Shown: positions 1-7,697 of the stretch, piece after piece
Layout: every line of letters starts with the position of its first letter
Position numbering within the stretch: position 1 is the first letter of the stretch
NCBI RefSeq assembly: GCF_004784465.1
Contig: NZ_SRRU01000001.1
Span: 310,001 to 374,000, forward strand
DNA: 64,000 bases
Source of the DNA: Streptomyces griseoluteus
Lineage (GTDB): Bacteria > Actinomycetota > Actinomycetes > Streptomycetales > Streptomycetaceae
Direction: 5' to 3'
Notes under the pieces: generated by a model
Database searches by the model: none
The model's input: the letters and a program-made list of their open reading frames with translations, nothing else
Told to the model about the DNA's origin: nothing
Program-made: the position numbers and the translations under genes

Positions 1-40
1 ACCGGCACTACGTGGTGCTTCGCCGTTCCCCACTCCGGTG

Positions 41-87
41 AGCCGACGAATGCGTCCCATGGAAGCCGACGAATGCGTCCCATGGAA
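41..87. repeat. Two perfect tandem copies of a 23-bp unit
   Basis: The unit starting GCCGACGAATGCGTCCCATG is present at 42-64 and again at 65-87 with no mismatch. It sits at the break point of the truncated permease gene. 23 is not a multiple of three, so the duplication shifts the reading frame. Confidence 0.9.
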
Positions 88-317
88 ATGGCGGGGAACG
101 AACAGTTGCCAGACGAGGCTTGGGAGGGCTCGTGGGCACCAGCATCGGGACCATCACCGTCGTCGCCGTCGCTGTCGTGCGGGACTGGACACCGGTCGTT
201 CCTCCGGCCACCATCGTCGCCGCCCCTGTGACGGGCTTGCTGACCGGCGTTGTCGCCGGCCTCTATCCCGCCTGGCGTGCCAGCCGTATCCAGCCCGCCG
301 AAGCGCTGCGTCGTTAG
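42..317 (+). pseudogene. C-terminal remnant of an FtsX/MacB-type ABC transporter permease
   Basis: The last ~60 codons before the TAG at 315-317 read as the final two membrane spans of an FtsX-like permease and end in the family signature YPAWRASRIQPAEALRR. Upstream in this frame there is a TGA at 39-41. The residues before the membrane span do not resemble the conserved permease core, and a 23-bp tandem duplication lies exactly there. MacB/FtsX permeases normally have 380-850 residues, so this is a tail fragment left by a deletion or rearrangement. A TTG at 120 could start a 65-residue peptide, but it has no ribosome site. It ends one base before the convergent deacetylase gene. Confidence 0.6.
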
Positions 318-1151
318 TCAGCGCAGTCCGGCGAAGAGGTCGTCCTCCGGGGTCGGGGCGCCGGTGGGGTCCTGGACGCGGAGGAAGGTCTCCGTGCCCA
401 TCAGTTCGGCGAACCGCTCCTTGCCCATCCTCAGGAAGAAGATGTTCTCGCCCTGGCTGGCGTGGGCGGAGAGGGCGTCGTACTTCTGGTCGCTGTAGGC
501 GGTGGTGTCGACCCAGGTGGTGATCTCGTCGTCGGGGAGGCCGATCTCGGCCAGGGCGGCGGCCTCGGCGGGGTCGGGCTCCGGCATGTCGTCCGCGAAC
601 TCGCGCATGACCTCGCCGAAGCGGGCCATCTGGGAGCGGGGGACGGTGGTCCAGTACACCTTGGGGGTGAGGTCGGTCAGCTTCAGCGCGGCCATCGTGA
701 TGCGGTGGGCCTGGATGTGGTCGGGGTGGCCATAGAAACCGTTCTCGTCGTAGGTGACGACCACATCGGGGCGGTAGTGCCGCATCAGCTCCGCGAGGCG
801 GGCGGCGCCTTCCTCCACGGGGGTCTGCCAGAAGGAGCCGGGAGCGTCGTTGCCCGGCCAGCCCGCCATCCCGGAGTCGGCGTAGTCCAGGATCTCCAGG
901 TCGCTGATCTTCAGGACCTCGCAGCTCGCCTCGAGTTCGTCCCGGCGCATCCGGGCGACCGCCACCGGATCGTGTCCGGGCTCGCCCGGCTTCACACCCC
1001 CCGGCCCGTCCCCGCAACCGCCGTCGGTACAGGTCACCAGCACCGTCCGGACGCCCTCCGCCGCATACCGCGCGAGCACCCCTCCGGTCCCGGTCGCCTC
1101 GTCGTCGGGGTGGGCGTGTACTGCCATCAGGGTCAACGGCCGGTCGGTCAT
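318..1151 (-). CDS. PIG-L family deacetylase (MshB/Mca-like)
   Basis: A 277-residue zinc-dependent amidase of the PIG-L (LmbE) family, which removes N-acetyl groups from sugars or cleaves mycothiol-type amides. The metal motif H-P-D-D-E lies at residues 14-18 and the third ligand motif HPDH at 142-145, so the active site looks intact. The ATG at 1151 was chosen because GGAGGA lies six bases upstream; the longer reading frame adds residues unlike the family. Mycothiol MshB and Mca belong to this family. This sequence is not an obvious orthologue of either, so the substrate is open. It converges with the permease remnant. Confidence 0.8.
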   Translation of the reverse strand: MTDRPLTLMAVHAHPDDEATGTGGVLARYAAEGVRTVLVTCTDGGCGDGPGGVKPGEPGHDPVAVARMRRDELEASCEVLKISDLEILDYADSGMAGWPGNDAPGSFWQTPVEEGAARLAELMRHYRPDVVVTYDENGFYGHPDHIQAHRITMAALKLTDLTPKVYWTTVPRSQMARFGEVMREFADDMPEPDPAEAAALAEIGLPDDEITTWVDTTAYSDQKYDALSAHASQGENIFFLRMGKERFAELMGTETFLRVQDPTGAPTPEDDLFAGLR

Positions 1152-1547
1152 GAGGAGTCCTCCTGCGAGATGAGACGTGCCCGTGGCGGGCGTACCGCAC
1201 AACCTCGCCGAGGGGACGGGATGTTCCCGGCGTGACGGCTCGCGTCCGCCTCGCGTCGGTCAGGGCTCGATGCGCGGGTCCTCGATGAGGCCGCCACTGA
1301 GACGGAAACGGTGGTGCAGGTCCACCACGCCGCCCGGGAAGTCGCCTCCAGGTGGTGGCGGTGAGTTCGGCGACTTCCTCGGGGTGCGCGGGGCGGCCGG
1401 GCGGGATGCCGCCGAGCTCCCGGCTCGCTCCTGAGCAGCGCAGCATGATCCACTACGTGTTCGCCGCCGGTCCGGCCCTGCTGGCCCGCTGTCCCCGCGG
1501 CGACGGGGCCACCGCCGATGAGCCGGCCCCCACCGAGGAGCGCGGCC
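1152..1547. other. Gene-poor stretch with one decayed coding segment
   Basis: No intact gene is supported in these 396 bases. On the minus strand, 1260-1345 reads as a short C-terminus resembling SnoaL/NTF2-like proteins (listed separately). Open frames on both strands elsewhere here are the usual GC-rich shadows. Confidence 0.6.
1260..1345 (-). pseudogene. Possible C-terminal fragment of a SnoaL/NTF2-like protein
   Basis: The minus strand reads GDFPGGVVDLHHRF followed by a short strand and a TGA, like the last beta-strands of SnoaL-like (NTF2-fold) proteins. Upstream in the same frame the translation becomes low-complexity and unrelated, while another frame looks more protein-like, suggesting a frameshifted remnant. 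There is no start codon or ribosome site. The identification rests on about 28 residues only. Confidence 0.3.
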
Positions 1548-2327
1548 TCAGGAGCCGGCCGGCCTGATCATCGCGAACGGCGCGCCCTGCGGGTCGGTGA
1601 CCACGGTCATGCGGCCCGCGGACATGTCGAACGGCGGGACGAGGACGGTGCCGTCCCGGCGGACCAGGGTGTCCACCGTGGAGTCGACGTCGTCGACCGC
1701 GAAGTACGTCAGCCAGTGGGCCGGGGTGCCGGGCGGGTCGTCGGCGAGACGGGTGACGCCGCCGACCGTGAGGCCGCCCACGCGCAGTTCCCAGTAGGAG
1801 TCGTGGCCCTCCATCGGCGTGAACTCGATGTCGAACACCTCGCCGTAGAAGGCCGCGGCGGCATCCACGTCGCTGGTGTGCAGCTCGGTCCAGGTCAGCG
1901 CGCCGGGCTCGTTGACCACGCCCGCACCGAAGAACTCGCCCCGCTGCCAGACGCCGAACTCCGCGCCCTGCGGGTCGGTGGCGATCAGCATCCGGCCGAG
2001 GCTGCCGACATCCACCGCGGGGGCGAACGGGTCGCCGCCCGCGGCGATGATCCGCTCCTGGGTGGCGACCGCGTCGGCGGTGGCGAGGTAGGTGGTCCAG
2101 ACGGTGGGCGGCTCCGGCATGCCCTCCGGGGCCGTCGCCGGGCCGATACCGGCAACGGCCCTGCCGTGCAGCTCGCAGACCGCGTACCCGCCGAACTCGG
2201 CCGGTCCCGGCGCGCCCTGCCAGCCGAACAGGTCCCGGTAGAAGTCCAGCGCGGCCTGCTGGTCCTGCGCCCTCAGATCGACCCAGCAGGGGGCGCCGGT
2301 CGCGTACGGGGTGGTGACTTCGGGCAT
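1548..2327 (-). CDS. VOC family protein with two glyoxalase-like domains
   Basis: This 259-residue protein contains two vicinal-oxygen-chelate modules. The first covers about residues 8-120 (opening CWVDLRAQD...FYRDLFGW) and the second about 135-255 (TWTELHTSD...FYGEVFD). Each ends in the typical TDPQGA(E/P)F strand. Proteins with this tandem layout are usually annotated as hydroxylase or glyoxalase/bleomycin-resistance-like, without known substrate. The ATG at 2327 is preceded by GGGAGAGG and gives the usual family N-terminus; a start at 2363 would add 12 unconserved residues. Confidence 0.8.
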   Translation of the reverse strand: MPEVTTPYATGAPCWVDLRAQDQQAALDFYRDLFGWQGAPGPAEFGGYAVCELHGRAVAGIGPATAPEGMPEPPTVWTTYLATADAVATQERIIAAGGDPFAPAVDVGSLGRMLIATDPQGAEFGVWQRGEFFGAGVVNEPGALTWTELHTSDVDAAAAFYGEVFDIEFTPMEGHDSYWELRVGGLTVGGVTRLADDPPGTPAHWLTYFAVDDVDSTVDTLVRRDGTVLVPPFDMSAGRMTVVTDPQGAPFAMIRPAGS

Positions 2328-2552
2328 CGTTGCCTCTCCCTGGTGGTGTGTCCGGGTGGACACCCTTCCGCCCCGATACGTCCCCGCCCCTCCGACACGC
2401 CGCTTGCCTCTCAGCGCACGGAGGAGGGCGGCGTGGCCCGTGCCCGGTGGTACAGGGATCGGGCGTGGGCGGGACCGGTGTGCGGCTCGACGGGCGCGCC
2501 GCGCCGACCGGTGAGCGCTGGCCAGCGGGCGCCCGGGTTGGGACTCGCCCGA

Positions 2553-3278
2553 TCACTCCGTCACGGGCAGGCACTCGGCGAGCAGGTCGACGACGTCGTG
2601 CCAGGCTCGCCGCGCATGCCGTGGGTGGTGGCCGACGCCAGGGACCGCCGGATGGTCGACCGGCGGGTGGTGGAAGGCGTGCAAGGCGCCGCCGTAGACC
2701 ACGAGGCGCCAGTCGACGCCCGCGGCCTGCATCTCGGCCGTGAACGCGTCCCGTTGTGCGGGCGGCATGATCGGGTCCTCCGACCCCACCCCGGCCCACA
2801 CCGGGCAGCGGATGCGTGCCGCCTCACCCGGTCGGCCGGTGGTCAGTGCGTTGACGGTCCCGATCGCGCGCAGGTCGACGCCGTCACGCCCGAGTTCCAG
2901 CGCGATCGCGCCACCGGTGCCGTAGCCGACGGCGGCGATCCGGCCGGGGTCGGTCCGCGGTTCGGCGCGCAGCACATCGAGCGCCGCGTGGCCGATGCCG
3001 CGCATCCGGCCGGGGTCGTCGAGCAGCGGCAGGCAACGGGCCAGCATCTCCTCGGGGTTGCCCAAATAGCGCCCGCCGTGAAGGTCGAAGGCCAGCGCTA
3101 CGTATCCCAGCTCGGCGAGGGCGTCGGCCCGCCGGCGCTCGACATCACTGAGCCCCATGCCCTCCGGGCCGACCAGCACCGCGGGCCGGCGGTCGGTACC
3201 GGCCGGAAGCGCGAGGTGCCCGATCATCGTGAGACCGTCGGCCGGGTACTCCACCGTGCGCGTGGTGATCTGTGGCAT
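2553..3278 (-). CDS. Dienelactone-hydrolase-family protein with Gly at the nucleophile position
   Basis: A 241-residue alpha/beta hydrolase resembling the dienelactone hydrolase family by its overall fold pattern (PAVLVGPEG, GYVALAFDLHG). In that family the nucleophile is the Cys of G-x-C-x-G; here residues 118-123 read GYGTGG, so position 120 is Gly. The acid (D168 in SEDP) and the His (H200 in GGALHAFHHP) are present. The ATG at 3278 follows a TAACGT hexamer by eight bases, so the message may be leaderless; the longer open frame upstream is a shadow. It could be a non-catalytic or altered-mechanism member. Confidence 0.75.
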   Translation of the reverse strand: MPQITTRTVEYPADGLTMIGHLALPAGTDRRPAVLVGPEGMGLSDVERRRADALAELGYVALAFDLHGGRYLGNPEEMLARCLPLLDDPGRMRGIGHAALDVLRAEPRTDPGRIAAVGYGTGGAIALELGRDGVDLRAIGTVNALTTGRPGEAARIRCPVWAGVGSEDPIMPPAQRDAFTAEMQAAGVDWRLVVYGGALHAFHHPPVDHPAVPGVGHHPRHARRAWHDVVDLLAECLPVTE

Positions 3279-3485
3279 GCGACCGGACGTTAGCGAGCGA
3301 CGGGCTCGGTCGGGCCGGGGTTTCACCACCGGCGGAACAGCGCGGGTGTTTCTTTGGCCCGGGACGCCTCCGCGACGAGTATGAGGACTGATCCGGGCGG
3401 GACGCCCCTCACCCGCCCGGGTGCGCCCCCCCTGGCGGACGCCCGGTGGACGTCCGTCGGATTCCGCGAAGCGAAGGGCTTGGTC

Positions 3486-3929
3486 ATGAAGCGAGTTGTC
3501 GCCCGGTTGTGGCACGCCATGCGGGGGTCCGTGCAGTGGAGGGTCCTGTGGCTGGCGAACGCCAAGTTCATGGTGGGCGTGACCGGGGTCGTCCATAACG
3601 ACGCCGGTCAGGTGCTCCTTCTCAGGCACCGTATGTGGCCCGAGCGGCGGCCGTGGGGACTGCCCACCGGGTTCGCGAAGAGGGGCGAGGAGTTCCCGCT
3701 CACCGTCGTCCGCGAGGTCAAGGAGGAGACGGGGCTCGACGTGACGCCCGGCCGTCTGGTCCGCCTGACCAGCGGATACCGACTCCGCGTGGAGGTCGCC
3801 TACGAGGCTCTGCACACCGGAGGAACCCTGAAGATCGACGACTTCGAGATTCTGGAGGCCCGGTGGTGCGACCCGGACGCGTTGTCGCAGGGATTGCAGG
3901 ACTCCCATCGCCGGCTCATCACACCCTGA
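3486..3929 (+). CDS. Nudix hydrolase
   Basis: A 147-residue Nudix pyrophosphohydrolase. The Nudix box is complete: G62, E68, R76-E77 and VKEETGL to residue 84 fit GX5EX7REUXEEXGU exactly, so Mg-dependent hydrolysis of an X-linked nucleoside diphosphate is expected; the substrate is unknown. The N-terminal 30 residues are basic and hydrophobic (KRVVARLWHAMRG...WLANAKF), a short extension before the first strand. The ATG at 3486 has AAGGG upstream; the open frame extends further 5' without family similarity. Confidence 0.8.
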   Translation: MKRVVARLWHAMRGSVQWRVLWLANAKFMVGVTGVVHNDAGQVLLLRHRMWPERRPWGLPTGFAKRGEEFPLTVVREVKEETGLDVTPGRLVRLTSGYRLRVEVAYEALHTGGTLKIDDFEILEARWCDPDALSQGLQDSHRRLITP

Positions 3930-4040
3930 GGCAGTGGAACCGGCCGGGCCGCCCGCCCCGCGACGAGCCGGCCCGGCACCCCAAGGCCACCGGCGAGGAC
4001 CTCGCCGAGTCACCCCCGCACGAACTGACCCACATAACCT

Positions 4041-4202
4041 GTGAGTTGGAGGCCATCCACCGCCCAACGGGGCGGCGGCCTCTACCAGTTCGTCCAGCTG
4101 TCCCCCTGCGAAGCCCCCGCCGAGGACGGCGACGCGTGCAGCCTCTGCGACGGACACGATCCCGGCCGCTCCCGGGAGAGGCGGGACCTCCTGCACGGCT
4201 GA
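4041..4202 (+). CDS. Possible 53-residue protein of unknown function
   Basis: A short frame starting at GTG 4041, directly after an in-frame TAA, and ending at TGA 4200-4202. The C-terminal part (YQFVQLSPCEAPAEDGDACS then LCDGHDPGR) has three cysteines including a CSLC pair and looks more like protein than shadow sequence. There is no clear ribosome site. It would converge with the hemerythrin gene with one base between them. I do not recognise it. Confidence 0.25.
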   Translation: MSWRPSTAQRGGGLYQFVQLSPCEAPAEDGDACSLCDGHDPGRSRERRDLLHG

Positions 4203-4203
4203 C

Positions 4204-4701
4204 TCAGTCCGAGGAGCCGACGATACGGCGCAGGTTCTCCACAGAGCCGGGCTCGCCCTTGAGGTGGCGTTCGCGGTCCGCGAGGAAGGCCTCGCCCAGC
4301 TCCTCGCGGCGCTTCATCGGGACGTTCTCGCGGGCGCCGTTGAGGATGGTGCGCTCCTCCTCGTCGGTGTGGTGGGTGATGGCCTCCACCAGCTCCTCCA
4401 GCTTGGAGTCCCACTCCTCGGAGCCGACCTCGTCGACCTCCAGCAGGGCCAGGAGGGCCTGGTTCCCCTCGTCGTGCTCGTGCTCGCCGTGCTCGACCTC
4501 TTCGTTGTCGATGTTCCGGTACCGCTTCAGGGCCGGATAGACCTCGGCCTCCTCCGCCAGCGCGTGCGCGACCAGCAGATCGGCGAACTCCTTGAGCGCC
4601 GCGGCCCGGTCGGCCTCGACGCTGCGCATCTGCCGGAAGAGGTCCTCCATGCGGCGGTGGTCCTGGAGGATGAGTTCGACGACGTCCTGGGTCTCGGCCA
4701 T
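4204..4701 (-). CDS. Hemerythrin HHE domain protein
   Basis: A 165-residue mostly helical protein with the HHE pattern: QDHRRM near residue 14, HALAEEAEVYP near 45, an acidic histidine-rich stretch (EEVEHGEHEHDEG) and THHTDEEE near 110. These His/Glu residues are the expected ligands of a non-heme di-iron site used in oxygen or nitric oxide binding or redox sensing. The ATG at 4701 begins the conserved part; the ribosome site before it is weak. Length and charge fit the common single-domain actinobacterial HHE proteins. Confidence 0.85.
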   Translation of the reverse strand: MAETQDVVELILQDHRRMEDLFRQMRSVEADRAAALKEFADLLVAHALAEEAEVYPALKRYRNIDNEEVEHGEHEHDEGNQALLALLEVDEVGSEEWDSKLEELVEAITHHTDEEERTILNGARENVPMKRREELGEAFLADRERHLKGEPGSVENLRRIVGSSD

Positions 4702-4796
4702 GAGGGGCACCACTCTCGTGCGATGTATGCGAAGTGTTCGGGTGCCCACCGTGTACCCCCGGTCCGCGCCGGGATGACTCGCCGCGCGGGGCGGGA

Positions 4797-5525
4797 TCAG
4801 CTTCGGCTTCGCGGGGCCGGGAGGGCCTTCGTCATCCCCGGCAGGAAGTCGTTGAAGAGCTCATGGACCTCCAGGACCAGCGGGCGCAGGACGCGGAAGC
4901 GGGACAGGGCCACGCCGCGGGCGGTGAGGCGGGCGCCGCGCCGGGCCAGGCGGTAGCTGCGCTCGCGGTTCTCCGTACGGTCGAAGACCCAGTAGAGGAC
5001 CAGGCCCATCTGGGAGAGCCACATCAGCTCGGGGAGGGCTTCGCGGAGCTCGGGGGAGACCTTGGACCTGGAGCCCGCCAGCACCTCGCGGTGCACGCTG
5101 ATCGCCTGCTCGCGGGCGTGCTCGCTCTCCGCGGAGAAGGGGCTCAGCGGGCTGTCCGGGTCGGCCGCGTTCTTGAAGAACTGCACGGCGAACTCGTGAT
5201 ACGGCTCCGCGATGTCCAGCCACGCGGTGAGCACGCCCGCGAGCCGGGCCTCCAGGTCGGTCTCCGTCTCCAGCACCGACCGGACCGCCACCTGGTGCTC
5301 GGCGGCGATCCGGTCGTAGAAGCCCTGGATCAGGTGCTCCTTGCCCGCGAAGTAGTAGTAGGCGTTGCCGACCGAGACGCCGGCCTCCCTGGCGATGGCC
5401 CGCATCGTGGTCTTGTCGTAGCCGTTCTCCTGGAACAGCCGCATCGCGGTCTCGAGGATCAGCGCGCGGGTGTGTTCCGACTTGCTCTGGGGTCCGGCCT
5501 CGGGGCCGTCGTTCTTCGCGGGCAC
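4797..5525 (-). CDS. TetR family transcriptional regulator
   Basis: This 242-residue protein has a canonical TetR DNA-binding domain at about residues 18-65 (TRALILETAMRLFQENGYDK, then GVSVGNAYYYFAGKEHL) and a helical ligand-binding domain. The start is GTG 5525. It is the last gene of a three-gene minus-strand operon, nine bases after the DCC-family gene, itself coupled to a membrane protein. Two 14-bp palindromes in front of the first gene are good candidates for its operators, which would make the operon autoregulated. The ligand is unknown. Confidence 0.85.
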   Translation of the reverse strand: MPAKNDGPEAGPQSKSEHTRALILETAMRLFQENGYDKTTMRAIAREAGVSVGNAYYYFAGKEHLIQGFYDRIAAEHQVAVRSVLETETDLEARLAGVLTAWLDIAEPYHEFAVQFFKNAADPDSPLSPFSAESEHAREQAISVHREVLAGSRSKVSPELREALPELMWLSQMGLVLYWVFDRTENRERSYRLARRGARLTARGVALSRFRVLRPLVLEVHELFNDFLPGMTKALPAPRSRS

Positions 5526-5534
5526 GTAGGGAGC

Positions 5535-6047
5535 CTAACCAGTGGGGCAGGTGCCGTCGGCGCAGGACGGCGGGTCGTGCACCCAGCCCTCGGCGGGGAC
5601 GTACCGCCAGCCGTCCGTGCGGCTGTACGTGCCCTGCCCGCCCCATCGGCCGCCGCGCTGCCGACTCCACTGCGCGCCACGGTACTTGGCCGCCGCCAGC
5701 ACCGCGCCCCGCGCCAGCACGGCGCCCGCCGGGGTGCTGAGGCGATGGGCCAGCGGGCGGTGCTCGCGCAGCGCCCACAGCACCACGACCCAGGCCGCCG
5801 CGCCCCGGTACACCTGGCCCAAGTCCCCGATCACGGTGACCTCCTCCAGTGTCCGGGCCGGGTCCACGCCGGGGAACCGGGTCAGGGCCTCGGCCGAGCC
5901 GGCGGGGACCAGCTCCAGGGGGACCAGGTGCGACTGGCGCAGCAGCCAGTCCCGCAGGTGGGTGCAGAGGCCGCACTCGGCGTCGTAGAGGACCGTCAGG
6001 CCCCGGACCGGGGCGCTCGTGACGCCCCGGTCCACGGCCCCGCTCAT
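5535..6047 (-). CDS. DCC-family (DUF393) thiol-disulfide oxidoreductase-like protein
   Basis: A 170-residue protein with the DUF393 N-terminus LTVLYDAECGLCTHLRDWL. The C-x-x-C pair (CGLC) sits after the first strand as in thioredoxin-like folds, and the family name comes from its D-x-x-C-x-x-C signature. The C-terminal 40 residues are Gly/Trp/Tyr-rich with two cysteines near the end. Its ATG overlaps the stop of the upstream membrane protein gene by ATGA, so translation is probably coupled. DUF393 proteins often accompany membrane proteins; the actual redox partner is unknown. Confidence 0.8.
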   Translation of the reverse strand: MSGAVDRGVTSAPVRGLTVLYDAECGLCTHLRDWLLRQSHLVPLELVPAGSAEALTRFPGVDPARTLEEVTVIGDLGQVYRGAAAWVVVLWALREHRPLAHRLSTPAGAVLARGAVLAAAKYRGAQWSRQRGGRWGGQGTYSRTDGWRYVPAEGWVHDPPSCADGTCPTG

Positions 6048-6451
6048 GCTCCGGCCGTCGGCGCGACCCAGCCCTGCGGGGCCACCGGCGGCTGCGTCTC
6101 GCGCTCCATCAGGCCGCGGCGGCGGATCTTGTTGAGTACGAAGACGTTGCCGAGGTGCATCGCGCCGAGGACCAGCAGGACGACGCCGAGCTTGGCCGAG
6201 AGGGTCTCGAAGACGCCCCTCGTGTCCTCGATGGTGCCGTCGTCGCTCAGGTAGAGCGTCACGAAGCCGAGGTTGACCAGGTAGAAGCCGACCACCAGGA
6301 GGTGGTTGACGGCGTCCGCGAGCTTTTCGTTGCCGTGCAGCACATCCGCCAGGAAGACCCGGCCGTTGCGGCTGAGCGTGCGGGCGACCCAGACGGTCAG
6401 CGCGATGCTGACGGCCAGGTAGATCACGTAGGCGATGACGGTGCGGTCCAT
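6044..6451 (-). CDS. Small integral membrane protein, first gene of the TetR operon
   Basis: A 135-residue protein with three or four hydrophobic spans: about residues 4-22 (VIAYVIYLAVSIALTVWVA), 48-68 and 85-105 (VVLLVLGAMHLGNVFVL), then a short Pro-rich tail. I recognise no enzymatic motif. The ATG at 6451 follows AAGGGG. The ATGA overlap with the DUF393 gene and the nearby TetR gene show it works with them. Two TTGAAC-N2-GTTCAA palindromes precede it. Confidence 0.75.
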   Translation of the reverse strand: MDRTVIAYVIYLAVSIALTVWVARTLSRNGRVFLADVLHGNEKLADAVNHLLVVGFYLVNLGFVTLYLSDDGTIEDTRGVFETLSAKLGVVLLVLGAMHLGNVFVLNKIRRRGLMERETQPPVAPQGWVAPTAGA

Positions 6452-6464
6452 GCCCCACCCCTTC

Positions 6465-6478
6465 TTGAACGCGTTCAA
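6465..6478 (-). promoter_or_regulatory. 14-bp palindrome, proximal TetR operator candidate
   Basis: TTGAACGCGTTCAA is a perfect palindrome 14-27 bases upstream of the ATG of the membrane protein gene. A second, nearly identical one lies 45 bp away centre to centre. It fits the size and symmetry of TetR-family operators. Confidence 0.65.
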
Positions 6479-6509
6479 AACGCTGACAGGGATGACTGTA
6501 GACCTGTTT

Positions 6510-6523
6510 TTGAACGTGTTCAA
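6510..6523 (-). promoter_or_regulatory. 14-bp palindrome, distal TetR operator candidate
   Basis: TTGAACGTGTTCAA has the same half-sites as the proximal copy and differs only in the central two bases. Together the two sites fill most of the 95-base gap between the VOC gene and the TetR operon, and the AT-rich spacer between them is where a promoter would lie. Confidence 0.65.
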
Positions 6524-6546
6524 CCAAGAGGAGTGAGGTCTGGATC

Positions 6547-6957
6547 TCAAGCCCGGCGGGCGAGTTCGGGGCGCTTGGTGTAGTCGGTGAAGCCGAAGAC
6601 GTTCCCCCACGGGTCCGCGAACTCCACGGTGCGCCCGGTGGCCGTGGACATCGCCTCGTCCACCGGCTCGATCCCGGCCTCCGCCAGTCGCCGCGCCGCC
6701 GCCCGCGCGTCCGGCACCTCCAGCCAGAGCCGCGACGCGGGCCAGGTGGGCGGCCGGTGTCCGAGCCCGTCCTCGAGCCGGAGCAGAATCCCCGGCGTCT
6801 CCCCGCCCACCCTCAGCAGCGCGATCCCGCCCTCGTCGAACCGGAACCCCACGGTGAACCCGGCCCGCTCGTAGAACCCCACGGCCTCCCCGAGATCCCC
6901 CACGGGAAGTACAACGTTGTCGAACCCCAGCAACTCGTGTGCTTCGTCGTCTGACAT
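6547..6957 (-). CDS. VOC family protein (glyoxalase/bleomycin resistance-like)
   Basis: A single-domain 136-residue vicinal-oxygen-chelate protein: LGFDNVVLPVGDLGEAVGFY at the N-terminus and FADPWGNVFGFTDY at the C-terminus are the usual first and last strands. The ATG at 6957 lies six bases after a TAGCCT hexamer, so a leaderless transcript is plausible. No substrate can be assigned. Confidence 0.8.
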   Translation of the reverse strand: MSDDEAHELLGFDNVVLPVGDLGEAVGFYERAGFTVGFRFDEGGIALLRVGGETPGILLRLEDGLGHRPPTWPASRLWLEVPDARAAARRLAEAGIEPVDEAMSTATGRTVEFADPWGNVFGFTDYTKRPELARRA

Positions 6958-6966
6958 GCCGTCAGG

Positions 6967-7557
6967 CTAGCGACGGGGGCGTCCCGCCTCGATGATCGCG
7001 GCCACGTCCAGGGTGACCTTCGCCCCGATGGAGTCGGGGAGGTCGACGGTCTCGCCGGGGGAGTGGACGCGGTGGGTGCCGTACGTTCCCTCGGCGGGCT
7101 CGGTGAGCACGTGGAGCCGCTGGTGCTTGCGGTCCACGACGACGTATACCGGGACCTTGGCCCGGGCGTAGGCGCCGACCTTGGTCTTCAGGTCGTCCTT
7201 CCAGTTGCCGGAGGTCACTTCGAGGACGAGGCGGAAGCAGACGGGGTCGTACGTGTTGTTCTCGACGTGGTGATCTTCGATGTCGGCGTTGACCACTACC
7301 AGGTCGGGGACGGCGTAGTCCTCCGGACCAGTCGGCAGCCGGATGGCGATCTTCTGCGCCACGAGGGTCTCGTCCCGGTGCAGCTCGCCGTTGATGAGCA
7401 GAACCATGACGTCGGTCAGCACGCGGGCGTGCGGGGCGTCGGGCAGCGGGGTCACCAGGAGGTGGCCGCCGATGATCTCGACGGGGTAGCCGGGATGGCG
7501 CTCCATGATCTCGTCGGCGATCGGGGTCAGCGAGAACCACGAGGGTGTGCCGGACAT
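6967..7557 (-). CDS. Uma2 family (DUF820) endonuclease-like protein
   Basis: A 196-residue member of the Uma2/DUF820 family, a PD-(D/E)XK-nuclease-like fold expanded in Streptomyces. The core is visible as PDLVVVNADI followed by LVLEVTSGNWKDDLKTKVGAYA, giving the Asp, the E-x-T/S and the trailing Lys of the fold. The ATG at 7557 has GGAGG six bases upstream. A second, clearly related protein is at 42148-42729. The biological role of these proteins is not established. Confidence 0.8.
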   Translation of the reverse strand: MSGTPSWFSLTPIADEIMERHPGYPVEIIGGHLLVTPLPDAPHARVLTDVMVLLINGELHRDETLVAQKIAIRLPTGPEDYAVPDLVVVNADIEDHHVENNTYDPVCFRLVLEVTSGNWKDDLKTKVGAYARAKVPVYVVVDRKHQRLHVLTEPAEGTYGTHRVHSPGETVDLPDSIGAKVTLDVAAIIEAGRPRR

Positions 7558-7642
7558 TGCTCTGCCTCCAGGGTGACGATCAGCGGCATTCTCGTGCGAC
7601 GCACCACACCCACGCGTCCCGCGATCACCCGCATTCACCCGA

Positions 7643-7677
7643 AAGGGCCCCGCTCCGGAGACCGGAACGGGGCCCTT
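7643..7677 (-). terminator. Terminator after sdhB
   Basis: Arms AAGGGCCCCGCTCC (7643-7656) and GGAACGGGGCCCTT (7664-7677) pair over 14 bases with one mismatch and a seven-base loop. The hairpin lies 21 bases beyond the sdhB stop, with A/T pairs at its base, as expected at the end of the sdhCDAB transcript. Confidence 0.75.
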
Positions 7678-7697
7678 GAGACCGTCGGAGACAGATC

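Noticed and set aside
154..1446. 430-residue frame on the minus strand
   Set aside because: It is an Arg/Gly/Pro-rich shadow of the PIG-L deacetylase in another frame, with no domain or ribosome site.
4734..6254. 506-residue plus-strand frame opposite the TetR operon
   Set aside because: Composition is typical of an antisense shadow; the minus-strand frames hold clear TetR, DUF393 and membrane protein signatures.
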